From: Thomasclavelia spiroformis
GTDB taxonomy: Bacteria > Bacillota_I > Bacilli_A > Erysipelotrichales > Coprobacillaceae
Assembly: GCA_018369555.1 (NCBI GenBank)
Contig: JAGZCC010000059.1
Coordinates: forward strand, 1-14,851
Length of the DNA stretch: 14,851 bases
Direction of reading: 5' to 3'
A model generated the notes under the pieces. The model ran no database searches, had not been told where the DNA came from, and saw nothing but the letters and a program-made list of their open reading frames with translations. A program made the position numbers and the translations under genes. Below, piece after piece: positions 14,834-14,851 of the stretch. Numbering within the stretch: position 1 is the first letter of the stretch; the number at the start of each line of letters is the position of its first letter.

Positions 14834-14851
14834 ATTTTATTTTATTCTTTA

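Noticed and set aside
14806..14835. Nine-codon minus-strand mini-ORF (MPAETSYFS) inside the leader hairpin
   Set aside because: No ribosome binding site precedes it and it overlaps the stem itself. I cannot separate it from chance, although a leader peptide is not excluded.
14781..14851. 6S RNA, SRP RNA, tmRNA or a tRNA at the right edge
   Set aside because: The stem encloses only 37 nt, far too short for 6S or tmRNA. There is no SRP tetraloop motif, tRNA T-loop or CCA end. The part beyond 14851 is unseen.
1..14851. Mobile elements, CRISPR arrays, prophage genes or a defence system
   Set aside because: No transposase, integrase, direct repeat array, terminal repeats or foreign-looking island was found. 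Nearly all of the sequence is accounted for by housekeeping genes.

Overview
The window is AT-rich DNA from a spore-forming, low-GC Firmicute. The evidence is an SspI-type small acid-soluble spore protein, the Firmicute-specific primosome proteins DnaB and DnaI, a DnaE that resembles the lagging-strand polymerase of PolC/DnaE genomes, and AGGAGG or GGTGAT ribosome binding sites. The base composition, the short pyruvate kinase and the compact gene order suggest an Erysipelotrichia-type gut bacterium (Coprobacillus/Thomasclavelia-like). That placement is inference. Nothing points to phage, plasmid, insertion sequence, CRISPR, tRNA or rRNA. It is a chromosomal housekeeping region.

All genes except the first are on the minus strand and are best read from right to left. 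At the right edge is a GC-rich imperfect hairpin (14781-14833) followed by a small unrecognised membrane protein gene (14454-14759). A promoter with an extended -10 box (14419-14447) then precedes a tightly packed replication and repair cluster: dnaE, polA, mutM, a Gfo/Idh/MocA-type oxidoreductase, coaE, dnaB and dnaI. Junctions in this cluster are 11 nt or less, several are directly abutting or overlapping, and ribosome binding sites often lie inside the preceding gene, so it is probably one operon with translational coupling. DnaB and DnaI load the replicative helicase. DnaE extends primers. PolA processes Okazaki fragments and fills repair gaps. MutM removes 8-oxoguanine. CoaE makes coenzyme A and is a common passenger of this cluster.

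A 107-nt gap with its own promoter (4146-4174) leads to pfkA and pyk, the two allosteric control steps of glycolysis. This unit ends at a strong hairpin terminator (1617-1668). No strong terminator separates dnaI from pfkA, so some replication-operon transcripts may run into the glycolytic genes.

Left of that terminator is a two-gene unit of unknown function: a membrane-anchored extracytoplasmic protein (675-1520) and a small polytopic membrane protein (245-682). It converges on sspI (30-230, plus strand). One palindrome (224-251) holds the stop codons of both convergent genes and can serve as their shared terminator.

For three genes (the 245 membrane gene, polA and dnaE) the longest open frame starts with GTG, but a nearby in-frame ATG has the better ribosome binding site. 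The ATG coordinates are given here. I see no wholly new system. The most unusual points are the membrane gene pair, the oxidoreductase inside the replication operon, the loss of proofreading residues in both polymerases, and the structured right-hand leader.
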